Source: Odontocerum albicorne (Eukaryota > Arthropoda > Insecta > Trichoptera > Odontoceridae). Taken from it: 64,000 nt of DNA. Made by a program: the position numbers and the translations under genes. Shown here one piece after another: positions 11,851 through 23,264 of this stretch (positions are counted from its first letter, which is position 1; the number at the start of each line of letters is the position of its first letter). Location of the stretch: contig OX463847.1 of assembly GCA_949825065.1 (NCBI GenBank), positions 40,458,831 through 40,522,830 on the forward strand, written 5' to 3'. The notes beneath the pieces were generated by a model. It was not told where the DNA came from. It worked only from the letters and a program-made list of their open reading frames with translations, and did no database searches.

Positions 11851-12804
11851 ACTTTGTTATCAAGAAACGTTTTGATTTTTTCATAAACAATAGATTTATT
11901 TCTGATATAAAAAGATATGCTGCCCAGTTTTATATCAACGAATGAATTAAATATCTTAATAGAACAACACACTTCGATAAATTTAATACCCTACAACTAT
12001 GTTAATTATTTAATCAAATAATTAACGTGTTGAAAAAGTCAGTCAATAAGTACTAAGTGGCTCTCACAATATAATTTGTAATAAGTGTTTTATAACAATT
12101 AATGATTATTTAAAGTAATTACCTAAATCTATTTGATAACTCGAGTAGTTCTCCGATATTAGTTTCTGATATGATTACTGTCCATTTTGTGTATAATTAA
12201 GCCATTTTTTTATTTCGCTGTGTGATATGATTCAGTGTATCGTCGCTGTTATCTATTTGCCACAAGTTTTAGGGTAATTAAGCTTTTCACCTATCTCGAA
12301 AGAATTACTTGCAAACCAATTTCTAGTTATATTTCATAATTTTTTATTACTAAAAATTACCCAAAATGACGACAACCCTTTGAACTTCTTCTTTTATAGC
12401 CTTATAGGGAAAAACAAGTTTTCCACTACTGGGGTATGTCCCTCTTGTACGTTCTGTTTTGTATATCGTTATGTGACTGTCCATTCCCTCGTAGCATTCT
12501 GCACTTTTGTCACATCCAAGGTGGGTGGCTGTCGTTTATTTGGTGATTGATAGAGATCCAGGTTTATAGTTAACCTAACAATATTGTTGTTAAGAATTCT
12601 CATCACATGCCCTTACTACTGAAGTTATCTTTCCTATTATATGATAAACACTTTTAAGGTTTTCTTAACAATCAAGTACAATAAATTATGATCGCTTTAA
12701 TATAAACCTCATCTTGAATAAAAATATTTGCGTTACTTCAGATATGTAATTTATCAAATGTAGTTTTTATCTTTAAACATACATATTATAACTCCATGAA
12801 TCTT
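11851..12804. other. AT-rich sequence; small perfect hairpin at 12000-12026
   Basis: No gene seen. An 11-bp inverted repeat 'gttaattattt'/'aaataattaac' lies near 12000-12026; such AT hairpins are expected by chance in this composition. Confidence 0.5.
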
Positions 12805-13065
12805 GCAGGGAAGGCAGAGAGAGAACAAATCTCCATACAGTTTTATCGAAGCACACAACTTTCACCTTTTTCAATAACATACACCTCGTTATGCAAAATC
12901 TTCTATAAATCTCAATTTTAACTTGACCTTCCTATAAAATATGGTCTACTGGATCCAGCTACGTTTTCATTCGTTTACCTCTTTCAAGTAAGCTTTGCAT
13001 TTGTGACTAATAAACTTGCTTGGTCAATCGTTCGTCATTCATTCTTTTTCCTTTCTTCATATTAC
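12805..13065 (-). pseudogene. Probable LINE ORF tail remnant
   Basis: 'ggaaggcagagagagaacaa' at the left and 'gtcaatcgttcgtcattcat' at the right parallel the minus-strand LINE tail at 11340-11600 ('gacaagcagagagtgcc', 'ttaatctttcgtcattcatc'). Highly decayed. Confidence 0.4.
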
Positions 13066-13193
13066 TTTGAATATACATTTCATACATATATTAATTTTTT
13101 TAATCCATCTTCTTTATGTTTGAAGGGAGTGAAATATTTAATAGTCCAGTTTACGTTCAAATTGAGTTTGACATGTACCTAAAATGACATAAG

Positions 13194-13395
13194 TTTTATT
13201 TATTTATACATAACATATATGAACTTTTTTATATAAATTCATAAGTTCATGAAAAAATAACTGATAATTTAAAGTGAACACACAATTTATGTGGATCTGG
13301 GTTTGTTGCCTTTTATTTGCCGTGTCCCCAGTAAACTAGGATTTTGCCTGTACCTTACTAAGGGCATATATGTATATGCATGAAAAAAAAACCTT
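13194..13395 (-). mobile_element. LINE family G 3'-end fragment
   Basis: The reverse strand contains 'tttactggggacacggcaaa', 'aaaggcaacaaacccagatc' and an A-rich tail. These match the 3' ends at about 24625-24760 and 62820-62950. Confidence 0.7.
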
Positions 13396-14087
13396 AATGC
13401 TTTTTCCTATTGTTGATTATTATACAAATTCCCTTTGCAAACTCGCATCAACTTGATATTCTGTGAGACTCAATAAAATGTTTGTATCACGCGAATCAAA
13501 CACCGCGTACTTCATTCCAGACAGATCAAAAAAGCCTTCCCACAATGTTCCGCCCACAATCGCCTAAAACACACCACACTCACTTTATTTATCCTTCTAA
13601 TGAAATTATGAAAGCTGTAGTTTATATTTTATTTACGATTATAAACAATACTTCTGACGGAGTGTTAAAATAAAAAAAAGGTGATTCAAGTGTTGCGAAA
13701 AACAAAATTGAAAGCTAAGTGAAGAAATATGGAAATATTAGATTTATAAATAAGTGGAACATCGATGAGTGCAACAACTTCACTATCAGAAGATTTGGGT
13801 GAGTTCAGTTTTATACATCATTATTTTTTCAGGAAGTAAAACTTCTTTATTTTCCTTCAAAAGTACACTTTTCTTCAGTCAAATGAACTCATATGGAGTT
13901 GGGTACTTTTGATATAATTCAAATATGCCCCATCCTTTTTACACTTGAAGAGTTTTTAATATAAATATTAATTCATACTCATGTCGTGTAGCTCATGACT
14001 TAGGTTGAAACCATGATTCCATTATTAGAAGTTGTCTTAAATTTAATGTCCATTATTTGACAAGATACAGCCAGCTTGAATTGTATA
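13396..14087. other. AT-rich sequence without recognised features
   Basis: The 63-codon frame at 13482-13673 has no recognisable domain. Nothing else supported. Confidence 0.6.
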
Positions 14088-14604
14088 CGAGGCGTATCCA
14101 GGAAGTAAGTGTACTGAGGCTCTCACGACCGGATGGATTTTATTTTCGACATGTTGGCTACACTTCCGTGTAGCCTGACCCTTCCCCTCCACAACGAGAC
14201 CGGTTTGAGGTCAGTATGTTGAGAAGTGTCGATGCGACAACACGTTTCGTGAAAAATGTCAATCCAATCTCCCGCCAAGTGCGAAATACGCGGCGTCATC
14301 CGTTATCTCGTTTGGAAGGGAAAACCTCCGGTTGAGGTGTATAATGAGGTGAAAACTGCATATGGCGATAAAGCTATGAATCGTACGAGTGTGTACAAGT
14401 GGTATCGCGAGTTTAAAAACGGTCGTACGTCTGTGCATGATGATCAGAGGAGCGGAAGACCTTCAATTGTGACTGACAAAATTGTGGAAAAAAATCGAAA
14501 ATGCGCTCCGTGACGATCGCAAATTGACTGTGGATGAACTTTCTGCGATGTTTCCGCAAATCTCCAGATCTCTACTACACGAAACCATCACAGAAACCCT
14601 CGTA
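14088..14604 (+). mobile_element. Mariner family A, 5' fragment with DNA-binding domain
   Basis: Begins with the family-A inverted repeat 'cgaggcgtatccaggaagta' after TA (14086-14087). The transposase starts at 14256 (MSIQSPAKCEIRG) and covers the first helix-turn-helix (TSVYKWYREFKNG), the linker GRPSIVTDKIVEK and, after a one-base shift in an A run near 14490, the second helix-turn-helix region (LTVDELSAMFPQISRSL). Sequence identity stops at about 14604; the catalytic core and 3' repeat are absent. It retains the region deleted from the copies at 23449-24406 and 43902-44860, so it shows the ancestral arrangement. Confidence 0.9.
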
Positions 14605-14959
14605 TAAAGAGTGATGAAAATGAGTGATAAAATATTATTCCATGTAACCTGATAAATAAAATTATTTATTGATTTACTTTCATCCATTTAGATAAACGAA
14701 AGCCACGCTGAATTTTTCATCTTGAATGCCTAGATCTTTTGTTCACGGGGTAAATCGTAAGACAAAAGAGGTTATTAGTGAGGCTTGAAAGAAGTTATGA
14801 AATATGTTGTGGCAGTACTTTAATTCTTAAGGGCTAGAACTCAGGGGTAGATTTCTGGGTAGGATGGTCATTGCAAGTAGCTAGGTGCCCCCTTCTAATT
14901 ACTCATAACGGGCTCTCATATTCTAAGACACAAACACTTTTGAACACAAATTATACATT
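14605..14959. other. Intervening sequence without recognised features
   Basis: No feature supported between the mariner fragment and the decayed array. Confidence 0.55.
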
Positions 14960-16440
14960 TCAAGTAAGTACACTTACAATGTCACAAATGCCACAAATAT
15001 TTTTTAAAAATACCACTTTATGACATTCAAAACATAAAAGTGTCACAAATGTCTTTTCGTTGACTTAGAAGAACAGATTTTACACATTTTGTCCTTTAAA
15101 TAACAAGAATGACCGTTCACTGTCTTAAAAGCAACTATAGAAAAAAAATCACATATGGTTAATGTTGTAGATGCACAAAAATTACATATTTTGGCACTTT
15201 ACTGTCTTTAGGCGAATATCGACAAACATTTTTTCCTAAAAACACAAAAAAGTGATATTAAAACTACGAAATGTTTAATAATGTCGTTTTTATTATCTTA
15301 AACCAAAGAAATAAACAAAAATGCCACATTGTGGTCTCAAAAGGTGCATGGTAACGCACTGGACTTCCGTGCGGAAGGTCGTCGGTTCGAACACCGCGCT
15401 GTGCTACTCCCCTCGTATGACACAGGCACTTTTTCCGCCTAGTGTTCAAGGGTATAAGGATACCTATGACTTCGGTCATATCTTTTATTAAAAAAAAAAA
15501 AAGGACATATTTCGGTATTAAAACTACACAGACTCCAAAAATGCCTCTTTGTGTTCTTAAAGGCAAAGGTAAAAAAATGCATTTGTGCATTTTGATAATA
15601 AAATTACAAAAATTACAAAATGCTTTCTTGTCTTAAATGAAAAAGATAAGCAAAAATACCGCACAGTTCTTAAAACACGAAATGAGATTTTTTGGCATTA
15701 AAACTAGAAAAAATCCAAAAAATGTCTCATTGTTGTCTTAAAGGCAAAATATATAAATATACATAATTCCAAATGATTGTCCTAAAAGACAAAATGACAA
15801 ATTTTGTATTTAAACTACAACATTTAGTAAAATGGTGCTTTCTTTTATAAAACGAAAAACTAAACGAAACATGTATACCACATTATAGTCCTTAAGCAAA
15901 ATAAACATACGAGTATATACCACATTATGGCCCTAAAGCAAAAACGTATTAAACCTGCAAAGAATCCGAAAATGCCTATTTACTGTCTTATAGGCAAATA
16001 CAGGCGAAATTTTGCATCATTGTCCTAAAATCACAACAATGACAAATTTTGGTATTAAAACTACAAAATTTGAGAAATCACGTAATATTGTCTTAAATGA
16101 AAAAGGAACATAAAAATCACCTCATAAAAGTACAAAAATGTACACATTTTAGTATAAAAACTACAAAAGTTCCAAAAAAACTCAGTTTTCCTGTCTTCAA
16201 TTTAAATTATATAATATACAAAACATTCAGTAAAATTGTCCCAAAATCACAAAAATTACACGTATTTAAAGTTAAAGACAAAACCCGTAAGTAAAATTTT
16301 GATATTTAATCAACAAAAGATAAAAAAATGCCACTTTATTGTTTTAATGGCAAAAATGCCACGCGGAGGTCTTAAAAGAACAAAATGATACATTTTGATT
16401 TAAGAACTACAAAAGGTTCATAAATACGAGTATATAACTA
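14960..16440. repeat. Strongly decayed tandem array (about 1.5 kb)
   Basis: Loose copies of a unit built from 'tttggtattaaaactacaaa', 'aaaaatgcctc-tt-tgtctt' and 'aaaggcaaaaatgacaca' repeat many times with indels. Unit length drifts around 75-100 bp. The short frames in the interval are shadows of the repeat. A SINE lies inside it (15328-15505). Confidence 0.75.
15328..15505 (+). mobile_element. tRNA-derived SINE, second type, poly(A)-ended
   Basis: 'gtgcatggtaacgcactgga' and 'cggttcgaacaccg' have the spacing and sequence of tRNA A and B boxes. A unique body follows, with an inverted-repeat 'ggtataaggatacc', and it ends in an A run (about 15489-15501). It differs in body and tail from the main SINE. 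Much better preserved than the array around it, so it inserted later. Confidence 0.75.
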
Positions 16441-17225
16441 ATTTGAGTTTTAAAGTGGTTCATATTCGTAAGTGTAATATCACAGAAGGAATTACCACCT
16501 ATTTTAGGGGTGCGCTTTCTATTCAAACCTGGGAAGGAATCAAACCATTAGAGGTATCTGTCGGTACTATAATAATTTATTGTTTTTTTTTTTGAAATAT
16601 CATCAACGAAATTGGAGGGATTTTTTTAAAGTCAATCATTTTCTCGCAAGGCCGGAAGGATCAATGATTTTACGTTGTAGGTTTTTTTTTTTCAAAGTTT
16701 CATTTTAATTTTTTTCTCACAAGCTGTTCCCGCAAAGACGTGGAGTAAACATGGTAAATTTCTGTGATATTAATTGCTTGACTACCATCCGCTTCATTCC
16801 TCCATTTTCTTCTCTTGAGCCAATTCGTTTAAGTACCGCTTCTTTTTTTTCTTTGTCATGTATTTTTTTTTGTTTATTTATTGTTTTCGTTTTAGTACAA
16901 TTTCGTAATGTGTTTTTGGATTCTTCTCTCGAGTTTCTAATCACCTAACGAAAAAAACAGTCGTCTTTGAAACCGGTAGAGAAATCAATAAATAAAACAG
17001 TGATGAATACAGATTAAAATAAAATACGCAAAAGAACTCGAACGAGCGTTTGATAACATCTAGAACGCAAAGGAAATGTTATCTGAAGCAGACTCGAATA
17101 TGGAAAAAAGCACCGAAATTCGCTGAAATTTAAACAAAGCAATCGCCAGCTATCGAAAATTTCATAATGAAATGAAAAAGTCAAACTATTCAATTATCAT
17201 TCCTCAAATGTTTCACAAAAAATAA
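16441..17225. other. AT-rich sequence with T runs, no gene seen
   Basis: Several homopolymer T tracts. Frames at 16717-16948 on both strands are low-complexity and not credible. Confidence 0.55.
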
Positions 17226-17590
17226 CTATTTATTTAACACTTTTATTGCAATACAATCTGGTGGGCTTATTGCTAGGCGGCAATCTCTTCCAACCAACCA
17301 GACAAAAGTAAATGAAACAAGTTACGTGGTGGCATAAATCATTCAAATGACTATCCATCCTCACGAAATCCATAAACATATGCGTGAGCACATGCCCACG
17401 AACCCCACAAAGACGGACAATCACCCGAACATTATTTTCCATATAAAGTGAGATATCATCAATCAAAATGAAAAGAAGGGATGGTGGATAGGAAAGGAAA
17501 AGAAAAATCAGGAATGAAACACGTTAATTTACTGACTAGACATTAAGAGTTTTTTCAGTCGCTTCTTAAAGCATGCCAAGGACGGAGAAT
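17226..17590 (-). mobile_element. LINE family F 3' end
   Basis: Reverse-strand match to 46890-47213: the last codons of the ORF, the 3' UTR, and the tail 'gttaaataaatag' next to 17226. A 78-codon frame (17466-17230; DDISLYMENN, CLVGWKR) is conserved with the one at 46970-47194 and lies in what is by position the 3' UTR, so its openness probably reflects recent copying. Confidence 0.8.
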
Positions 17591-18254
17591 ATATGTTATA
17601 ACATATTCATTTAGAAAATAAAAATGTACGCATTTATTTTATTCTTTGGTAGTTTTATCCTTTAATATAATTAATATGTAGTGCTTTTTTTTAATTAAAT
17701 TTTGGTGGATTATTAAGAATTAATGCTTTTGTTATTTTTTAATTCGATTTAGCAATTTTGTTTACCGCGAGGCTGTGCTGAATTAATATCGTTAAACGAG
17801 GTGTTCTTGTATTTGGTTCTTTCATCTTTGTAACTTTTTTTAAATCTTTGAGTTGTTCATGTTTTGGGGGCATATGTTACTTCAGGCCAATACTGTGACC
17901 ATATAAAAAAAATTAATTGAAAAGAAAATAAAAGATAACCAGCATATTTTGCTCAAGGCTCACGAAGTTCTCAAAAAGGGTCTGCGCAAAACTAAGTAAA
18001 GCAAGTTCTAATAACTAATACAGATGACGCAAATTCTTTTGAATTAATCTCACAACTTAATTCACCTGAGGCAGAACAAGATCTCTTCGTCCTTATTCCT
18101 GAAATACTTTGTTTAAGAAGTTATCTACGTTGTGGTTTGTGAACATCGCATTTAATAAGTGTTGTCTCATGTACTCGTACATACTTCTCAGTTGCCAGAG
18201 CAAATAATATTAAATATATGTGATGTTTATAATATATGAGATGTTTCAATTCTT
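17591..18254. other. AT-rich sequence; one short unexplained frame
   Basis: A 49-codon stretch at about 17993-18140 (ending FVLIPEILCLRS) has coding-like composition but no start, no splice context and no recognisable family. No call is made. Confidence 0.45.
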
Positions 18255-19615
18255 TTTTTAGGCTTGACAAGGACGTTTTGTTTGAAGATGGAATATAACC
18301 TTTAATTTTAGGCTTGACAAGGATGTTTCGTTTGAAGATGGAATATATCCTTTAATTGTAGGCAAGACAATGATGTTTTGTTTGAAGATGGAATATAACC
18401 TTTAATTTTTAGACTTAACAAGGATGTCTTGTTTGAAGATGGAATATAACCTTTAATTTTAGGCTTGACAATGATGTATTGTTTGAAGATGGAATATAAC
18501 CTTTAATTTTAGGCTTGACAAGGATGTTTTGTTTGAAGATGGAATATAACCTTTAATTTTAGGCTTGACAAGGATGTTTTGTTTGAAGATGGAATATATC
18601 CTTTAATTGTAGGCAAGACAATGATGTTTTGTTTGAAGATGGAATATATCCTTTAATTGTAGGCAAGACAATGATGTTTTGTTTGAAGATGGAATATAAC
18701 CTTTAATTTTTAGACTTAACAAGGATGTCTTGTTTGAAGATGGAATATAACCTTTAATTTTAGGCTTGACAATGATGTATTGTTTGAAGATGGAATATAA
18801 CCTTTAATTTTAGGCTTGACAAGGATGTTTTGTTTGAAGATGGAATATAACCTTTAATTTTAGGCTTGACAAGGATGTTTTGTTTGAAGATGGAATATAT
18901 CCTTTAATTTTAGGCTTGACAATGATGTATTGTTTGAAGATGGAATATTACCTTTAATTTTAGGCTTGACAAGGATGTTTTGTTTGAATATGTAATATAT
19001 CCTTTAATTTTAGGAAAGACAATGATGTTTTGTTTGAAGATGGAATATAACCTTTAATTTTTAGACTTAACAAGGATGTCTTGTTTGAAGATGGAATATA
19101 TCCTTTAATTTTAGGCTTGACAAGGATGTTTTGTTTGAAGATGGAATATATCCTTTAATTGTAGGCAAGACAATGATGTTTTGTTTGAAGATGGAATATA
19201 ACCTTTAATTTTTAGACTTAACAAGGATGTCTTGTTTGAAGATGGAATATATCCTTTAATTTTAGGCTTGACAAGGATGTTTTGTTTGAAGATGGAATAT
19301 ATCCTTTAATTGTAGGCAAGACAATGATGTTTTGTTTGAAGATGGAATATAACCTTTAATTTTTAGACTTAACAAGGATGTCTTGTTTGAAGATGGAATA
19401 TAACCTTTAATTTAAGGCTTGATAAGGATGTCTTGTTTGAAGATATAATATAACCTTTAATTTGTAGGCTTGATAAGGATGCCTCATTTGAAGATATAAT
19501 ATAACCTTTAATTTTTAAGCTTGACAAGGATGTCTTGTTTGAAGATAGAATATAACCTTTAATTTATAGGCTTGACAATGATGTTTTAATGGAAGATGGA
19601 ATATAACCTTAAAAT
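18255..19615. repeat. 50-bp minisatellite, about 27 copies, with ordered variants
   Basis: The unit is close to 'ggcttgacaaggatgttttg' followed by 'tttgaagatggaatataacc' and 'tttaatttta'. Four main variants differ in the first 20 bases: ggcttgacaagg, ggcaagacaatg, agacttaacaagg and ggcttgacaatg. They recur in a partly fixed order, most regularly as triplets at about 19085-19385, so the array has a higher-order structure. The right end is more divergent. No ORF. Confidence 0.97.
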
Positions 19616-19721
19616 TTTTATGAATATTTGGCAAATGATTGAAAACGTAATAATGTATTATTTGGATCAACTTGAATCGGCCAACCGACCGTCATCATCA
19701 TAGAGCTAGTGTTAAACAATA

Positions 19722-19920
19722 TAATATTGTTTTATACATACAGTACAGCCTAGTAGGTGTATTGCCATGTGGCAATCTCTTCCATCCAACGAGAAAGGTT
19801 TTTGACAAACCTCAAGGGAAAATTAGACTGAAATCCTTTTAAAAAAATGCTTTCCAACGGGAATTGAGCCTGCAACTCCTGGTCTTTGAAGACTGGTGTC
19901 TTTACAATCAATAGCTTCAT
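19722..19920 (-). mobile_element. tRNA-derived SINE, main family
   Basis: From the left: inverted tail 'tattgccatgtggcaatctc', then the body, then the inverted head with B-box complement 'gggaattgagcctgcaactc' and 'ggtctttgaagactggtgtc'. Full-length or nearly so. Confidence 0.75.
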
Positions 19921-21883
19921 AGATCGTTTGTAATGTTTTCATGAATTGACATCTTGATTTTTTACTTTTATAATGTATTCCATTGAGGTAGCTTAGAAAT
20001 TAGTTGAATTTATCCATTTTATTACGATAAACGCAGAAAATGTCATCGATGTAGCGAACCCCTAATGCAGTTGGTTAGGCTCCTAGGTCTTAATTTGTTC
20101 TATGAACAAATACACCACAGTCAGTGAGTAGTACGTGAATCTATCAAATAAATTGCCGTTAATTATTCAATAAATTTGAAAACCGCTATAAATTATCGCT
20201 TATCTGGCAACCCACACTCAGAAAACATTTCCCTCTCATAAACTGTCAAATCTTACAAGGCAGATTCCATAAGTGCCTACAATGATCATTAAAACATGAC
20301 CGCAACAGCTCAAAATGACATGGCAACACCAAACACTAGTGACAGTGATCACATATATTAATGAAGACATAAATCTCGCTAAAACATTAACTCCATGATG
20401 ATGTCTGACGGACACGTCGAAATAATTTGAGCCTAAAAAAATAATACGCGATAAAACCCATAAGTAATCAATTAATATGAAATTTTAGCATGAAATATAC
20501 ATTAAAATTGTTTAATATTTATACACACATGGAATTGAAGTAAGTTCAATCGATATTTAAAAAAAAACATAAAATATTTGATTGCACGTCGACTCTTTTT
20601 GCGTAGAAGTATTTTAAATAAATGGTGTTAAGCTTTTCGTTCATTTTTCTTTTTTACGTTTTAAAAATAATGTGATATCTATTGTTTTACTTAGACATTT
20701 ATTAAATAATACCAATAAACGGTCAAATTAAATAGCCCCGTTTAGAGAGCAAACTCTCCCCGAGGTCGATTCCTGGATGAAAGAATATTTTTATCAAGAA
20801 AATTGAAAAGTCTTAGCTGAATTGGCTGTGAATCATCATTCACTTATTTATTTATTTATTTAATTAACGACACAACAGTGTTTTTATATACAAATGAACA
20901 TGTGCCAGGTTATAAAGTACTTAAAATTATTGACAAATAATACAACTTTATCTTAAACTAACATGAAGATACAAAAAGCAGTGGCAATAGTAAATTACAG
21001 TCATTGTTTTAAAATTATTTGATAATTATATGTATATTTAAGTTCAATATATGTTCCGTATTTACGTATTTAATAATTATATGTATATTTAAGTTCAATA
21101 TAGTTCAATATACGTATGTATACCACAAAATATTACCAAACTTCACCAAGCAGACTTACGTAATTGTCGAAGACTTATTTTATAGAGGTAAAGAACTCAG
21201 ATTTGTTTTTAGTGGAATAACGCATACATAGAACAAATATTGAATTTTTTGAGAATTTTGTGGGAATTTTATGGATAGATATTGAGATATAGAAAACACA
21301 TGGCCTAATTAGTAGAACGAGATGCACGTTGCTTTGCAGAATTAAAACCTTCCTACATGTTGATGTAGGGTTACTCAACTCCAGAGGCAAAGTATTGTCC
21401 TTAATGTTTTGTTTATATTACGTTATTTATATTAATAAAGGAGAGCACAAAGTGAGTATCTATTTCTTAATATTGTTGTGATATTCTGGCGAATACTATA
21501 TATACTTATATTAAAAATATCTAAATTATTGCAAAACTCGTTTCCAAGTCTTTGAATACGAATTAGAGAGGAGTTGATTTCATAATTAGTAAAGCAATTT
21601 TGGACCCTAACAAATCCCGAACAATTCTTCTCAACAAGTTCCTTACAGAAAATTTTCTTTGTTTTCGTTCATACTGCTGAAGGTATTGATAGGTTATTTA
21701 CATCATAACCAGGTCATTCCTTTGAATTGAGAATCTGTAGTGCTAGAGGGACGATGATCTTTAAGTATTTCTCTGTCGTTCTTTGTCTCAAGTTCATCAA
21801 CATCGGCAAGGAATCGTTTTCTTTTCAAGCGATGTGTCCAAAGATTTTCAGGTTGTGTCTGAGGCAGACAAAGAAGAGTACGT
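19921..21883. other. AT-rich sequence with minor repeats, no gene
   Basis: Contains a possible tRNA-like segment near 20737-20780 ('gaggtcgattcctgg'), a PLE-like 3' motif near 20395-20425 (see findings), an inverted LINE-type tail 'ttatttatttatttatttaa' near 20843, and a 47-bp direct duplication at about 21020-21110. None supports a gene. Confidence 0.45.
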
Positions 21884-21961
21884 GTAATTTGTTTTATCAA
21901 ACACTGTTTAATTCACTCTTTGAAATCCTGCCGATTTCAAGGCTTTCATCTCATGTTTGTT
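21884..21961 (-). mobile_element. Penelope-like element J terminal fragment
   Basis: 'gtaatttgttttatcaaaca' then 'ctgtttaattcac' and 'gatttcaaggctttcatctc' match the inverted end of PLE family J at 34675-34778, with a block missing in the middle. Confidence 0.75.
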
Positions 21962-22051
21962 CAGATATTAAAATGATTACACAATGATATTGATGCAGAA
22001 TGATAAGTTCAATATGATGCCTGTCCAAAAACCCGAGGTATATGATACATA

Positions 22052-22136
22052 CATACATACTCTAGTTGGCTGGAAAAGATTTCCGCCTGGCAATAAACCC
22101 ACCAGATTGTATTTGCAATAAAGTGTTAAATAAATA
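22052..22136 (+). mobile_element. LINE F tail fragment
   Basis: 'tagttggctggaaaagattt', 'ctggcaataaacccaccaga' and the A-rich end 'gttaaataaataataa' match the LINE-F 3' terminus rather than the SINE ending. Confidence 0.7.
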
Positions 22137-22290
22137 ATAAAAAACCATCACGCTTTTTCTCTGTCGGGGTAGGCAAAGAGGATAGAATGCCAAGACTTTC
22201 CTATTTCGACATACATCTATAGCCTCCACATTCATACAACTCCTTCGTTCAGTTTTAATATTTGTAATTTTAACGTTTATAAAACAAATC
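22137..22290 (-). pseudogene. LINE ORF tail remnant (RTE-like)
   Basis: 'catcacgctttttctctgtc', 'ggggtaggcaaagagg' and 'ttcatacaactcc' are the inverted end of the RWFGH-family ORF, as at 1140 and 11370. Confidence 0.55.
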
Positions 22291-22489
22291 ATAATGAATT
22301 ATAAATTTTGCAAAAAAAAAAACTTCAAATATATTTTGTACCTTAAATATATATGTTTTGGTATTTCTTGACAATGCCCAACCTGAAACTTTGATTTTGA
22401 GGAAAATAATAATTATCAGCTGTTTTTTTAATAAATCGTCGCTACTAGCAATTTATTCCACAAAATAAATATAGGTAAAAGAAATTGAA

Positions 22490-22556
22490 AGTGAGATTCG
22501 AACCATGATTAATAATGAATAACAATCCAACTATTCACTAGACTATTGACACTGAT
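22490..22556 (-). mobile_element. tRNA-like SINE head
   Basis: On the reverse strand, 'tagtctagtgaatagttgga' resembles an A-box region and 'catggttcgaatctcac' is a near-consensus B box, about 35 nt apart. The rest of the element is not recognisable. Confidence 0.5.
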
Positions 22557-22639
22557 AGTACTAAATATGATTGTCAGACAGATTTCAAGTCAATTTTGTC
22601 CAAATAATACGAATCATATTACACTTTCGTTGTATAAGT

Positions 22640-22690
22640 ACAACCTAGCGGGCGTATTGCCATGTAGCAATCATTCCAACTCCAATCATT
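22640..22690 (-). mobile_element. SINE/LINE F tail fragment
   Basis: 'gtacaacctagcgggcgtat' and 'tgccatgtagcaatc' are the inverted shared tail. Confidence 0.6.
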
Positions 22691-22702
22691 CCAATAACCA
22701 GG

Positions 22703-22858
22703 GGAGCTTTCACCTCATCATCAGGGATGCACAAGCAAGACCCTTTGTTTGTGCTCCCTGATGATGAGATGAAAGCCTTGAAACCGGTAGGGTTATACCG
22801 TTACAAAAAGTGGAATAAACAGTATTTGATAAAATAAATTACAATGTCTTTACACCTC
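22703..22858. mobile_element. PLE family J ends in inverted pair
   Basis: A short left arm ('gctttcacctcatcatcagg', 'gatgcacaagcaagac') is inverted relative to a complete right arm (from 'tttgtttgtgctccc' through 'ctgatgatgag' and 'gaaaccggtagg' to 'attacaatgtct'). The arms meet at about 22741. PLEs commonly show terminal repeats in inverted or partial tandem order. Confidence 0.8.
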
Positions 22859-23084
22859 CTTAAATATAAATATTATAAAGAAAAGTCTGTTTTATATTCG
22901 CAATTCCTTCAGCATGTTCAAAGAATCCTCAGCTCGTCTGTCTTCACGATGAATCTATTTCCACGAATTTTCCTTAGAATATATATCAACTTATCGAATA
23001 TATCAACTCTTATGCAAAACTTAGAATAATCAACATTTTTTAAACTAGCAACATAAAGTAAACATATTTACCTATTTAAATGCC

Positions 23085-23264
23085 TGGTTGGTAAGATGCT
23101 TGACTTCCACCATTAGGGTCCATTTCACATGCAAGCATTGTTACCTCTTCACGTTCGGTAATATTTCCAACACGTGCGATGACAACTGGGAGTTCTGGGC
23201 CTACTTCAGTGGTTCTAAACCCGAAGGTTCGATCAATAGGATCGACGACAACGTTGTATTCTGC
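23085..23264 (+). repeat. Unclassified dispersed repeat H, copy 1
   Basis: Aligns by eye with 31190-31335. One frame is conserved between copies: WEFWAYFSGSKPEGS and DDNVV here, CEVLAYSSYSYSEGL and EDNVV there. It may start with an A-box-like 'ctggttggtaagatgcttga' and hold a B-box-like 'ggttcgatcaa', so a SINE is possible. Unclassified. Confidence 0.45.

Noticed and set aside
11990..12030. Perfect AT hairpin 'gttaattattt' / 'aaataattaac'
   Set aside because: Short AT palindromes are expected by chance at this base composition.
15345..15400. Possible functional tRNA gene
   Set aside because: A and B boxes are present but the sequence does not fold with a 7-bp acceptor stem, and it continues into a poly(A)-ended SINE body.
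17993..18140. 49-codon frame ending FVLIPEILCLRS
   Set aside because: Composition looks coding-like, but there is no start, splice site or recognisable family; left uncalled.
18255..19615. Direct repeats considered as a CRISPR-like array
   Set aside because: The units are contiguous with no unique spacers, in eukaryotic context; this is a minisatellite.
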